A stretch of DNA of 64,000 nucleotides from Warburgia ugandensis (lineage: Eukaryota > Streptophyta > Magnoliopsida > Canellales > Canellaceae). This document shows, one piece after another, positions 31,276 through 42,352 of the stretch; positions within the stretch are counted from its first letter, which is position 1; each line of letters begins with the position of its first letter. The notes beneath the pieces are model-generated. The model saw only the letters and a program-made list of their open reading frames with translations. It searched no databases and was not told the origin of the DNA. The stretch covers positions 18,182,990 to 18,246,989 of the forward strand of contig CP141139.1 of NCBI GenBank assembly GCA_035236585.1, written 5' to 3'. The translations under genes and the position numbers were made by a program.

Positions 31276-32690
31276 AGTAGTCTGTCTTGCTATATTGATA
31301 TTGATTATATGAACCCGGCTAGCATATATACTGCTTTCCATGTTGAAAACCATAGCAAGTGTCGCATGTAATCAACGTAGAAAAATTTTCTATTCACATG
31401 AACCAACATGTACTACATGCATGGGTCGTTTCACCTCATGAATGTAATTGTGAATTGGCAATAAAATCAAGAGAAAAAAGTAGTGACACCCCCGCAACTA
31501 CCACTCTGTATCAAATTGACTTCTCCACCTGTAAGGTCATCAATAGCACTACGATAAGTGCCATCTTTTTGTCACGAAGAACGCTTCTGTCAGTTATTTG
31601 TCAAAAGAACTAACGGTACAGGCAGATGGGCTCACAATGCACTCGTTTATTAGTTTGGTAAGGGTAAGTTCTGGTAAAACCCTGAAAAATATAAAGTATG
31701 AAACAAAATCTAGAAAAAGAGAGCTGAACATGGTCCACTTCTCTCTATCTCTCTCTCTCCTTCTTTGACCCTACTTATGTAGCCAATGTACAACTTGGAA
31801 ACACCTCTATCGTGGTTGCTGCCTAATTCATTCCACTTGCATTTCTTCTTCTCTTCTCATTTTTTTCATTTTCTGGGGATTGGACTCAATGGTTTTGGTT
31901 GATGCTTTTCTGGAAACCTTGCAAACGAAAATAGTGGAAGATGTTATAGTAGAGTTAGTGGGTCCTCTATGGATTGTTGTTCTAAAAGGGCAACCCTGGT
32001 GCATGAAGCCCCCGATGGATTTGGAAGCCAAAATTGGCAAATTTCAGGAAGCAAAAAGTTGGATTTTGCTTTATAGAAATCCTCATCTTTATTACTTGAG
32101 ATCTTGGGTGTGAGCTCTTTGAACTTCAATCTAATGCCAAGTTTTAATTCTTTAAAGGCACAATTGCCAAGTTTTGTGGTTGAGTTTAGGCTGAAAATGA
32201 GAAATTTGGGATGACAATGACTGAAAATTCAGATATTTTGATGGTAGAAATTCCTTTGTCTTTTCTCATTTTGTTATGGGATTTATTTCCTTATGGTCTT
32301 CTTGTGTGAGAAGGGAAACTTAGCCATGGCAAGGCAGGACGTAGACTACATGTATCAACTTCTTGTGGTGAAGGATGGAGGCCCTGCTTTGATATAAATG
32401 ATGCATCATTCTACTGCAACCATAAGCAATCGAGTATGGTGAAGAGATCCTGTGTGAGCTTTTTATATGCCCATTCGGTTAATTGTACATTTTATGACTG
32501 AATTGTGATATGTTAGACTGGTTCTCTGCAATGATGTAGTAGAACTTTGTTTGAGGATGCAACACCTGAATTAGTGAGGGACTTTCTCTGGGAGGATGAA
32601 TTCTGAAAAGAGAACAAGTGACATGGCATGTTTGAGGATGTAAAATTCTTCAGTTGCATTAGCTTACTTTGTCATGGTCTCTCTCTCCCA
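31276..32690 (+). repeat. Subtilase 3' flank, partner of 22861-23970
   Basis: See the partner entry for the shared landmarks. A 77-codon frame at 31880-32113 parallels that at 23553. About 30 bp of SINE 5' end (31985-32012, GGGCAACCCTGGTGCATGAA) interrupts this copy and is absent from the other. An extra 450 bp (about 32110-32570) has no match in the relic. Confidence 0.75.
31985..32012 (+). mobile_element. Au SINE 5'-end scrap
   Basis: AAAGGGCAACCCTGGTGCAT then GAAGCCCCCG equals the first 30 bases of the SINE. It lies within the reading frame shared by the two flank copies and keeps that frame open. Confidence 0.6.
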
Positions 32691-33700
32691 TAATGTGGCT
32701 GCAAATTTGGCCAGCAGCAAAGGTTCAACCCTCTTTTTCGATTTTTTATTTCTTATTGTTTTTTATTGTTCAATAAAATGATTGCAAACCTTTAAAAGGT
32801 AATAAACTAATGGTGTGCAGGCCCCAAAGTGCACTTTCGTTAGTTTTCTTATGTACGAAGGGTCTTCATGATAGAAAGTTGGGGGCTATGGTAGTGCTAC
32901 TGATAACCTCAAAGTTGGAGGTGTCAATCTAATATAGAGTAGTAGTTGAGGAGATGTCCGTACTATTTTCTCAAAAATCAAGTTAATATTGTTCTGTTCA
33001 TATTCTATGGCCACATAGATTCTTTGATGGAGCTTCCCTTGGATCCATTTAGAATGTGTTACATCAACAGAACCTAAACAAAAGAGATTTGGCAGTTATT
33101 ACACAAGAAGAAGTAAAGAACAAAAATAAACAACAGACAGTTATATTGGTTTACTAGCTATAAAGGCAGTTACTCTGTTGGTTAAATCAAAAGGTTGTTA
33201 CGAATGGAAGGAGGGGGGGACATAAGAAGAGGGGGAGAACAGAAAGAAGGGAGTTTTTGGAAAAGACTGAAGTGGAGGCTCTAGCCCTCAAAAACTAGAA
33301 GTTGTAAGAAATAGAAAAGTATTCCAGCAATTGTAAAAGTTCAGAACCTAGTATACAAAGCAGGACCTACAGAGTTCTGCATCATTTTTTCTGTCTAAGT
33401 GTAATTGAAACTCTGTGTTGTAGTGTTGTGAAATTGAATTCGAATCCAGATTTCTATCAGAATGGCTTCTTCTTTCCTTCATCTTTTTCCTTTTCCTTTT
33501 GTGTTTTGTTTTTATGCTTTTGTCTTGAATCTTTTAGCAGCACTCCTTGATTTGGTGGTCAACTGTCCAGAGTACACTCCTTTGCCCTATGATAGCTTCT
33601 TGTATTGGCATTTGAGCTACTAAATTTACTATGACTCCCTTGAGTTGGCTGAATGTTTTCCAAGTCCTCTAATCGACCTGAGGTGAGTTGACTACTAACC
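32691..33700. other. Spacer
   Basis: No gene or named repeat seen. A TCTTTTTCCTTTTCC-type pyrimidine tract lies near 33475. Reading frames are short and interrupted. Confidence 0.45.
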
Positions 33701-33885
33701 AAGGGCAGCCCCGGCGCATGAAGCTCCAGCCTATGCTGGGTCTAGGGAAGGGCAGGACCACAAGGGCCTATAGTAGGCAGCCTTACCTTGCATTTTTGCA
33801 AGAGGCTGATTCCATGCCTTGAACCCGTGACCTCAAGGTCACATGACGACAACTTTTACCGTTGCGCCAAGGCTCCCCTTCTTTT
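33701..33885 (+). mobile_element. Full-length Au-type SINE
   Basis: It runs from AAGGGCAGCCCCGGCGCATG to GCCAAGGCTCCCCTTC, followed by a T-rich tail. The internal TTGAACCCGTGACC resembles a pol III B box. Flanking duplication is not clear. Confidence 0.88.
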
Positions 33886-34179
33886 TTCTTTTTCTTTTTT
33901 TGCTGTAATGGGTAAAACTCATTAATAATTCAAAACTTTAAATAATAAAGGTCTCTACCTTCTGCGACTTATACAGAGCACATTAGGAATAAAAAAGGAA
34001 GCAGGTTAACCAGAGGAGGAGAGAATGGTCACTGAGATGATCTAATTTGAAATATTGTGAAGGAAAGATTCTTCCTGCAATTATGTAGTTTTTCTATCAC
34101 GAAATCCTTTTCAGAAGTACTTGGGTCAAATGCTATCTGGGAACAGTGGGAGTGGAATAGTTGGTGTTAGTCTGTTTCC

Positions 34180-35160
34180 ATACTTTATAATGTAGCAGAG
34201 GCTTTTTCTAAGCTAGAATGGAGAAAAGCAAGGAATGAGGAAATAAGAGCATTGGTAAGGAATGGGATTTGGGATCTTGTTGAACTCACTAAAGGAAAGC
34301 ACTCAGTTGAGTCAAATGGCTCTACATTGTGAAGTACAAATTAGATGGCACAGTGCAGAGACACAAAGATAGGATGGTCGCTAAGGGATTTCCAGAAAGC
34401 ATGGGATTGATTATCAGGAGACATTCGTGCCAGTTACAAAGATGAACACTGTCAGGTCAATTTATCCATAGGAGCAAATCAGCCATAACTTCTTCATCAG
34501 CTAGATGTAATGAAAGCATGCCTCCATCAGGACTTACAAGAGGAAGTATACATGAGACTTCCTCTAGGATTCAGCTTTGCGAAGATGCTGCAGCTTGGGG
34601 GAAGGTATAGCATGAAGAATGGACTATACAGTCTAAAACAGTCACCAAGAGCTTGGTTTGAGAAATTCAGGGGTGCAGTGAAAAGGATAGACGAGCTTGG
34701 GGTCAGGCTGACCATACACCATCTATGAGACATACTCAAGTAACATTACTCGATTGTTTATGTTGATGCTATAGTTGTCTTCAGAAACTCTCCTGCCGAG
34801 ATAGATTACCTAGTATTTGGATGCATAGCTTGAAACGAAAACTTAGAACCATTAAAACATTTTCTTGGAATTGAAGTTGCTACCACTAGCAAAAGGCACT
34901 GTCATTTCTCCACAAAAATATGTTCTTGATCTTCTCAAGGAAATGGGGAAATTGGGCTCCAGGCCAGCAGATACACCTGAGACACAGAAACGCGGGTTAA
35001 AGAATGTGGAGACCTAGTTGATCCGGGTGGTTTTCGTGATTGGTAGGATGATCCATTTACCCATCCCTTTTTGTCCTGATACTGCTTGTGTTCAGTGTTA
35101 CAGGCAGTTTGTGCATGCTCCTAAGACTGTTCACCTAGAAGCTGCAACAGATAAAACAAC
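34180..35160 (+). pseudogene. Decayed Ty1/copia reverse transcriptase relic
   Basis: In shifting plus-strand frames: EWRKARNEEIRALVRNGIWD, LHQDLQEEVYMRLPLGF, YSLKQSPRAWFEKF, FLGIEVA, ISPQKYVLDLLKEMGK, and QFVHAPKTVHLEA. This is the order of copia RT to the RT/RNase H connection. The catalytic YVDD is reduced to YVDA (near 34758). Stops and frameshifts are numerous and no LTRs are seen. It is a different, older lineage than the copia at 50,153. Confidence 0.8.
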
Positions 35161-35206
35161 CAGCAGTTGCAAGCTCTAGGATGCAGCCGGACAACAGATA
35201 TATTAG

Positions 35207-35384
35207 GGATGACAATAACTCGGACTTTATTGGGGACCCAACCAGAAAGAAACCTAGCGAGGCAGGGCAGGGACAGAAAATTTTTGACTGAACTGCATTA
35301 GGGGCTGAATATCTGCCACCAGAGGTCAGTTAGGGTCAGGGCAGGATGGCCAAGAATTTGCCCTGACCCAATCCATTGTCATCC
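35207..35384. repeat. Possible degenerate MITE
   Basis: GGATGACAAT at 35207 and ATTGTCATCC at 35375 are exact 10-bp inverted ends of a 178-bp unit with internal AGGGCAGGG/GTCAGGGCAGG purine blocks. No target duplication is clear, so this is only a suggestion. Confidence 0.35.
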
Positions 35385-36371
35385 ATACCATCAGCTGGCC
35401 AAATATTTTCTCATCAATCAGCTAGCCATATGTTTGACATGCAGGTGAATAGGCTTGTGATCTTGCAGTTAACCACAAATGTGGATCTCACCACTAGTGG
35501 TCCCACCATGATTTGCTGATCAGAACTTTCTGATTTGCAAGGTGTCATTTAGAGCCCGACCAATAGAAATTGATGGTTAATTTTCTATAGGCAGTAACTT
35601 TGCAAATTGATCTACACATGCAGTGATGAAAACTATTGATCTTGTGGTGCATCACTAGAATGCTCTTTGCTTAGATGTTTGTCCTAAGTTGTCGATAGAG
35701 ATACCATACCCACATCAGAAAAGTCAATCTCTCAACCAAATCAACGAGAAAAGCTTCATCAGTGTCCTTCTTTTGAAGATTTAGAAAGAATCCCATATCA
35801 AAAGTCTGAATTTTAAGAAAAAATGCCAAGTTTTGTCTTGAGCTGTAATGGGATTTTCAGTTTTAGTTTCTGTGCAAGAAGATGGAAACGAGAAAGAGAT
35901 CAGCTTTTAAGAAGCTCTTTTAAGGGAGGGCATTTTGGGAATTGACTTTCAAGGGCTGTTTTGAAAATAAAGTTTTAGTATAAAAAGACTAAAACCCAGA
36001 GTTCACTTTTCCTCCCTGTATCATTTCAGGGCACTTTATGTCCGACTAAATTTTGTGATGTTGCTAACCAACACAAGATGTGTGTGCGTGTATGTATGTA
36101 TATCCAAGCAATATTGAATAGAACAAAAGATTTTTTTTTTAAATTAAAAAAAGAAAATTCTTGTGCAGTTTATGAAGATCAAACCTAACAATATTTAACA
36201 AGTAATAAAATCCAGGAAAAATGAAAAACAGAACCAAATGAAACCTAACACTAAACAGGTAATAAAATACATGTAAAAGCTATTTATGCAGATCTGAATG
36301 AATGTGTCATAAGATACATTATAAAAGATAAGGATGTCAACTATTGGAAAAAGCAGAAACTTACCAAGTGA
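35385..36371. other. Spacer
   Basis: No supportable feature. Short GTGTGTATGTATGT repeat near 36090. Confidence 0.45.
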
Positions 36372-36979
36372 TAGTATGTAAAGCCTTGGCCGATGAGGGC
36401 GGGCCAAGAGGGCTGGCAGGCTTCTAGGCAAGGTGAAAGACTGAGAGTTAGTCCCACATCGCTAGGGGGAAAGTTACTGGGCTCTTGATAAGAGTGATGA
36501 GGACTTTCCTTGCAACGAGGCCTTTTCCCTGGGCAACTGGGGAAGAACAAAATCGTGCGGGGTGTATGGGCACTCCGGCACGGACAATATCGTTGCAGGG
36601 TGTGGGCCCTCGAGCTGTTACAAGTGGTATCAGAGCCAGACCCCGACCCGGTGTGGGTGGCTAGCCGCACGTGGGCGCTCGTGTGTGGTAAGACACGCGG
36701 GGACGCGTGTCCCCTAAGGGGGAGAGGTTGTAAAGCCTTGGCCGATGAGGGCGGGCCAAGAGGGCTGGCAGGCTTCTAGGCAAGGTGAAAGACTGAGAGT
36801 TAGTCCCACATCGCTAGGGGGAAAGTTACTGGGCTCTTGATAAGAGTGATGAGGACTTTCCTTGCAACGAGGCCTTTTCCCTGGGCAACTGGGGAAGAAC
36901 AAAATCGTGCGGGGTGTATGGGCACTCCGGCACGGACAATATCGTTGCAGGGTGTGGGCCCTCGAGCTGTTACATAGTA
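36372..36979 (+). mobile_element. Complete TRIM element with identical LTRs
   Basis: The left LTR (36377-36622) and right LTR (36729-36974) are each 246 bp, TG...CA bounded, and identical by eye. TAGTA flanks the unit (36372-36376, 36975-36979). The primer-binding site TGGTATCAGAGCC (36625) fits initiator tRNA-Met, and the polypurine tract AAGGGGGAGAGG precedes the right LTR. The internal region is only 106 bp and non-coding. TRIMs rely on enzymes from autonomous LTR elements. Identical LTRs imply recent insertion. Frames seen across it on both strands are not genes. Confidence 0.95.
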
Positions 36980-38238
36980 TCCAATAGGTTATCAAATATG
37001 CTTCTTTCCTGGTTTCCAAGACGAGCGATCTGATCAACAGAACAAAAGGATATTTGGTGTGTGGTTTTGGTGCAGATGGTACTTCATAACATGAGGAAGA
37101 ATACACACCGTCAACCACGGTGGTAAGGAAAGAAAGTGAAAACCGATCCAGCAACATCCAGAAACTAAGATAATTGGGTAATACATAACAAAACTCTTGA
37201 CACCCCTTCCTTAGCAAGAGAATCAGCCTCCAGATTAGCAGATCTTAGGATATGGTGAAAATGATCTCCATACTCTTGCAAATCTCCATGCTCTCATCCA
37301 TCTGATTTGAAAATCTCTGAATCATAACTTAGGCTGTAAGAACCAGCTATAACAATCTTGGAATCCTCTCCACTATGAAGGATACATTAGGAAACCTATA
37401 GACCAGAAAGATACCTGTCCTAGCTTCAGTAAATAGCATCAATTGAACTAACATGTCCAAGTGGACCCGAGAATTCAAGAATGTATTAGCCATTGGAGTT
37501 TCTGAAATACCAGCAGGACAGTTGTACCCGAATTGAACCATCAAAGTACAGTCTTAACCACCCCATAGGAGAAGGTGACCGTTTCATGATCTTTTTCTCT
37601 TTAACCTTCTGCGATAAGCAAATATCAGCAGAGTTTTTAATCTCTGTTCTAGCTATCAAACAAAATCACCGTTCATCAACACCCACAAAGCCAGAGTCCA
37701 CTGAATTTAATTGGCAATAGATAAAGCATACTTGCTCCTCCCATTGAAACACCAGCTTTTTCAGTCTTTCCGGACCAACCAAAAGGTAGTAGCAATATGA
37801 GGAACATTTAGTGGATGCATCCTTTAACTTCTTTGTTCAGTATTATTATCATTAGTGCAGGAACCAATCACCACAGGTTTCTAGAAACATTCTAAATTTT
37901 GGTCTCTTTTTTATTTGTGTTTTACATCAGTAATGACATCATTAGGGAAATTAAATCAAGCACTCAAAAGCTCATACTATAGTTAAGCTTTTTAAGATGA
38001 AAACAAGTTCAGGTCTCGAGTGGAGGCCTCCATCAGTCAGGAAAATTTTCTTATCGATATCTTTTAGAGATAATTCCAATTTGGAGAATAGACAAGAGGC
38101 AAATGCAGGCGGTTGTATGGAGAAACAGTGTTTCAGGAAATTAGAGGAATAACTCATATGATTAAGAAGCATGTGATCAGAGAGACCGTCAAAATCTTGA
38201 TCACCAGACTTTCCTCAAGCATCTGGTCAAAATGCCAA
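36980..38238. other. Spacer between TRIM and PPR gene
   Basis: No gene or named repeat is supported. Small frames at 37,347 (minus) and 37,493 (plus) have no recognisable motif. Part of this may be the 3' UTR of the PPR gene. Confidence 0.45.
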
Positions 38239-38359
38239 GCAAATCAATTAAGTCAAAGGGCAGCCCCGGTGCATGAAGCTCCCGCCTATGCGGGGTCCGG
38301 GGAAGGGGCGGACCACAAGGGCATATAGTAGGCAGCCTTACCTTGCAAATCAATTAAGT
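38239..38359 (+). mobile_element. 3'-truncated Au SINE with perfect 15-bp TSD
   Basis: Only the first 90 bases of the SINE are present (38257-38344, GGGCAGCCCCGGTGCATGAA through AGGCAGCCTTACCTT). GCAAATCAATTAAGT occurs exactly on both sides (38239-38253 and 38345-38359). The insert ends where the full SINE would continue GCATTTTTG, sharing GCA with the target. It lies 12 bp beyond the PPR stop codon, so probably in its 3' UTR. Confidence 0.92.
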
Positions 38360-38371
38360 AAAACCACTAAT

Positions 38372-39757
38372 TCAAGCCCTCCTAGTTTTAGACCGTCCTG
38401 TTCTCATCATATACTCCTCCAAACGGAAACCAGCTTGGATGATCCGTGTTTCCCGGGTCCAATCTGCAGAGGCATACTTAAGAATTTCCTCCATTTCCAA
38501 CTCATCGGTATCACAGACCATCGGCACAATTACCACCCATGTATCCAAGTGGGGAGCCACATTATTCCTCAACATTTCGCAAAGCAAATTACAAGCATTT
38601 TCAACCTTCCCTGCATTACAAAATCCCTTAATCAGACAATGAAAAGCTGAAAAATGTGGTGTGAAACCTCTCAATATCATCTCTTCCATATAATTCGCCG
38701 CCTCTGCAAACATCCCTTGATCACACAAACCACTAACCAGTGTCCCATACGACACCAAATTTGGAAAGCACCCATTTGCAGGCATATCATCAAGCACCTT
38801 ACACGCGTCAATTGCACGCCCTTCCCTACAAAAACCCATTATAACTGTATTGTAATGCACAATATCCGGATTACATCCCTTCACCTTCATCCTGTAAAGA
38901 AGCTTATACGCCTCTCTCAACTTGTTCTTCCTACACAAACTATTCAACAAAGTCGTATAACTCAAGGCATCAGGAACAAAACCCTTATTCAACATATCCT
39001 CCAACAAATCAATTGCCCCATTCACCTGGCTCTTCCTACACAAGCCCTGCATCAGAATTCGATACGTTTCGACATTGGGAACCACATCCCGCTTATACAT
39101 CAGATTGAAAAGACTATAACCAATGCTCAATTTATCGTTTCGACAGAATGCCCGGATTAGAATGTTATAAGTACGAGTATTCGGTGAAATTCCGAACTTC
39201 TCAGCAGTTCTGAAAAGAGAAAACGCAGTTTGAAGGTGGTTCAAATCCACGAGGACAAGAATGAGGCGGTTGAAGTGCTTGGGAAGGGGTTTGCAGTTGA
39301 ATTCGAGCATTGTATAGAAGGTTTTTACGGCTTTTTCAGGGAGTTTAGATTCACCATAAATCCGGAAGAGATCGGAGAAGAGGCCCGGAGTAACGGGGTA
39401 GTTCTGGGAGCGGAGGCGAATGAGGAGGGATTCGGCAAGGGAGAAGTGGCGGGAGCGGGCAAGTTTTATTATGAGAGTGTGGTAGGTGGAGTAGGAATGG
39501 TGGAAGTTGGGTTGTTGGGATGCGAGTTCGAAGATTTCTTTTGCTAGGAAGGGATCACTTTGGGAAACGATTAGTTTTTGGATGCGGGCGGGAGAGCCAA
39601 TTGGAGATTTGAGAGCCCCGTTTCGTTGAGGAGGTTCTTGTTGCTGCTGAGTATGGGGAGGATGTGAGGAAGAGAGAGAGGAAAAAGTTGGTATCTTGCC
39701 AAGGGCGGAGGGAAGAAGAGGGCTCACGAATTTGGAGGTACGGGGTTGCCGTAGCAT
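38372..39757 (-). CDS. P-class pentatricopeptide repeat protein, organelle-targeted
   Basis: One intronless frame of 461 residues, typical of plant PPR genes. Residues 1 to about 60 are rich in Ser, Arg, Pro and Gln with few acidic residues, suiting a mitochondrial or plastid transit peptide. Nine 35-residue repeats follow from about residue 89 to 403, for example TYNILIRAFCRNDKLSIGYS and SYTTLLNSLCRKNKLREAYK, then a partial repeat and a basic tail. There is no E or DYW domain, so it is P-class, a group that binds specific organelle RNAs for splicing, stability or translation. Residues 5 and 35 of repeats 3, 4, 6 and 7 are N/N, N/N, T/D and N/N. From memory it resembles the Arabidopsis At4g01400 type; that is unverified. 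The ATG is the first in frame after a TATA-like box. Confidence 0.92.
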   Translation of the reverse strand: MLRQPRTSKFVSPLLPSALGKIPTFSSLSSSHPPHTQQQQEPPQRNGALKSPIGSPARIQKLIVSQSDPFLAKEIFELASQQPNFHHSYSTYHTLIIKLARSRHFSLAESLLIRLRSQNYPVTPGLFSDLFRIYGESKLPEKAVKTFYTMLEFNCKPLPKHFNRLILVLVDLNHLQTAFSLFRTAEKFGISPNTRTYNILIRAFCRNDKLSIGYSLFNLMYKRDVVPNVETYRILMQGLCRKSQVNGAIDLLEDMLNKGFVPDALSYTTLLNSLCRKNKLREAYKLLYRMKVKGCNPDIVHYNTVIMGFCREGRAIDACKVLDDMPANGCFPNLVSYGTLVSGLCDQGMFAEAANYMEEMILRGFTPHFSAFHCLIKGFCNAGKVENACNLLCEMLRNNVAPHLDTWVVIVPMVCDTDELEMEEILKYASADWTRETRIIQAGFRLEEYMMRTGRSKTRRA

Positions 39758-39863
39758 TTTGGGTGGTTTTCGATCTCTGCGGCAGCCGCGGGATGGAGCA
39801 AGAAATGAAGTTTCGGAAATGCGATTTTACACACACAGTGTGTGTTGCACCTGTTAATCTCGT

Positions 39864-39871
39864 CTTATAAG
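39864..39871 (-). promoter_or_regulatory. Possible TATA box of the PPR gene
   Basis: CTTATAAG (palindromic) lies about 110 bp upstream of the PPR start on the minus strand. A CACACACAGTGTGTGT palindrome at 39829-39844 lies between the two. Confidence 0.4.
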
Positions 39872-40083
39872 TACAACCTCTTCGTCTCATTGTCCTGGTT
39901 TAGATTAGGAAAGGCAAAATGTGGCACGATGATCAAGTCTTATTTCATTCGTCAAAAATCATATGTTTGACTCACAGCTAATTAACCTGCTGTTATGACC
40001 CGTCTCACTCGCAACTTGTTAACTTATTATGTTAAAAATAATTATATATTATATCTAAATATTTTTTAAATATAATATATTAC

Positions 40084-40212
40084 TAAAAAGGGCAGTCCCA
40101 GTGCACGCAGCTCCCACCTATGTGGGGTCTAGAAAAGGTGTGGACCACAAGAACCTAAAGTACACAGCCTTGTCTTATATTTTTGCAAGAGGCTGTTTTC
40201 ACCCCTTAAACC
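40084..40212 (+). mobile_element. Au-type SINE, 3'-truncated
   Basis: AAAAGGGCAGTCCCAGTGCA through GCAAGAGGCTGTTTTCACC is recognisable, with many CG-to-TG type changes. It stops before the GTGACCTC block. No clear target duplication. Confidence 0.8.
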
Positions 40213-40480
40213 CTATAATAATGAAAAATCATCATATATAGTTATAACAATATATGACTGTTTTTAAATAGTCTTTCTATATTTTTACAGTTTTTAAAAA
40301 ATCATTAACATAGGATAATTTTTGAAAAATCATTTTATATTTTTATAGTTTTTTGAAAATTTATTATATATTCTTATAATTTTTTAAAAATCATCAATAT
40401 AGGATGGTTTTTTAAAAATTCATCATATATTCTTATAGCAATATAGGACAGTTTTTCAAAAACCATCTTATATTAGTTAT
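40213..40480. repeat. AT-rich degenerate tandem repeats
   Basis: Units of roughly 60-75 bp share AAAAATCAT(C/T)A, TATAGGA(T/C)(A/G/T), and GTTTTT-x-AAAA. The order and length vary and exact boundaries cannot be fixed by eye. Confidence 0.55.
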
Positions 40481-42141
40481 TGCACATCCTTCTAATCATG
40501 TTACACAAGTCGTTTCGTGTCTACTCATTTAATAATTGGATTGTGTTTGAGTCATGAGTTCTTAACACGATTATTAATCAGGTTGTGTTCGTGTCAATCC
40601 ATATACTTTAATTGGTCAATCTAAAAATGACGCAAACACGACTCACAGATACAACTTGCTATCCCTAGTTTAGATGTCTTATAGATTAAAAATCATGCGA
40701 TTTGGATGATTTTAGCTTCTAAAATTCATCCCACAAAAACGTGTTTAGAAACGGATAATTTAGAAAATATAGGATCATCCATGCTATATAACTTTTTACT
40801 TATTAGAAACTAAAATAAAATCAATTAGATGAATGATTTAATCGTTCGAAGGTAAGCCCCATAAAATGTGGTCGCTAGACCCCTCTTTATTATACAGTTA
40901 GTTAGCATTCCTCTCGTCTTTTTAAGCTACCCACTGGAATCCTTATGGCCTACATTTGAGATGAAAAATATTTTTGAAGGAATGGATTTTGTTAAGAAAT
41001 AATTCTAAAAGTTAACTTTAGAGAGGGTTTCTATGCCAAGCATGTGCATAATATAACTAGCATATCATAACTAGGCCTTTTTCGACTGATCCATTCTATT
41101 CATTGTGTTAATCCTCTCTCAAGATTGGTTGATACCAAAAAATTTGATCCAACAAGTACCTTTAAGGTGGGCCCTACCCTTTAAAATGTGGACAATACTG
41201 TACAAAGATGCCCTTTTTATGTTAACACTATTCACACTTTAAGCGGAAGGGGCACATCCTACCCATACTTGTTAGAAGATACTTTTGGTGCCCTCCTATC
41301 TTAGAAGCTTGTGAATTTGATGAACGGAATGAATCACTCAAAAAATTAAACACCTGGAGCTCATGAGCCTGCTTATGATTTCCTTTCAATATTATATGCA
41401 TTCAGCATATAGGAATCCTCTCTATAAAAAGTTAAAACTAGAAGCAAATTAGAAGACACTTCTCATTTCCTAAAAAAATAAAAATGTTTCTTTTTGGTCT
41501 CTAGAAATAGAAGAATTTAGTGCCAAATAGCAAGTGTCAAAGCTCAAATAATATTTTTTTAAAATAAAAATAGAAAAGTAAAAAACTTAGCAAAAAATTT
41601 GTTAATTAGTTCATGAGAAAATTTTTGAATTTGCAAAAATGACCTTATGAAACTGCTAGAAGGGACCCTATAAATTCTATAAAAATAGTAATATTAAAGC
41701 TACTCGTAACACTATTTCTTAGGTCTAATGTGCTCTCTCTACCACTATGGTCTCTTTACCACTACTACTTCTGTATTGAACTACACATAACAAATAGTTT
41801 GTAAATTAGAGGCTCCCACTCTTCTTAGCTTGCCAAGTTAAAATGGTCTTGCCAATAATCACATTACTTTGATGCATTAAAAATCAAATGGTCTAACAGT
41901 ATTGGCGAAAGGTACATCTATGGTGCAAGAGCTGGTAAGCCAAGCCATTTGCATGTTAGACCCATCTTAGGTAGGCCATCCACAAATTAGTAAGACTTCT
42001 TTGAGCTTTACTAAGGTCATTAGTGTGATTGTGTTTCCTTTTTAACATAGCTGAAGCACCACTTAACTTTCAGTCCTTCCAACTTTTGATTCTCCTTATG
42101 AGACTACCAAAGTAAGGTGGCCCTCTGCTATTTACAAGCCA
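40481..42141. other. Spacer
   Basis: AT-rich spacer. No gene, RNA or named mobile element was recognised. Confidence 0.45.
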
Positions 42142-42352
42142 TTGAAATTAGAAGAAACCAATAAAAAGGGCAGCCCGGTGCATGAAGTACCGACCTATGC
42201 GGGGGTTTGGGGAAGAGGCAGACTAGAAGGGCTTATAATAAGCAGCCTTACCTTGCATTTTGCAAAAGACTGTTTCTGTGCCTTGAACCCATGACCTCAA
42301 GGTCACGCAACAACAATTTTTACTATTTCCCCTTCTTTGAAATTAGAAGAAA
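42142..42352 (+). mobile_element. Full-length Au-type SINE with 16-bp TSD
   Basis: The body runs to 42336 and starts at GGGCAGCCCGGTGCATG (42168), after a short AATAAAA leader. TTGAAATTAGAAGAAA is found exactly on both sides (42142-42157 and 42337-42352). Confidence 0.92.

Noticed and set aside
36341-37217. Frames of 109, 89 and 167 codons over the TRIM
   Set aside because: Two of them repeat the same peptide because they cross the two identical LTRs; TRIMs are non-coding.
38439-39870. Plus-strand frames opposite the PPR gene
   Set aside because: They are shadows of the PPR repeats, whose regular codons leave the other strand open.
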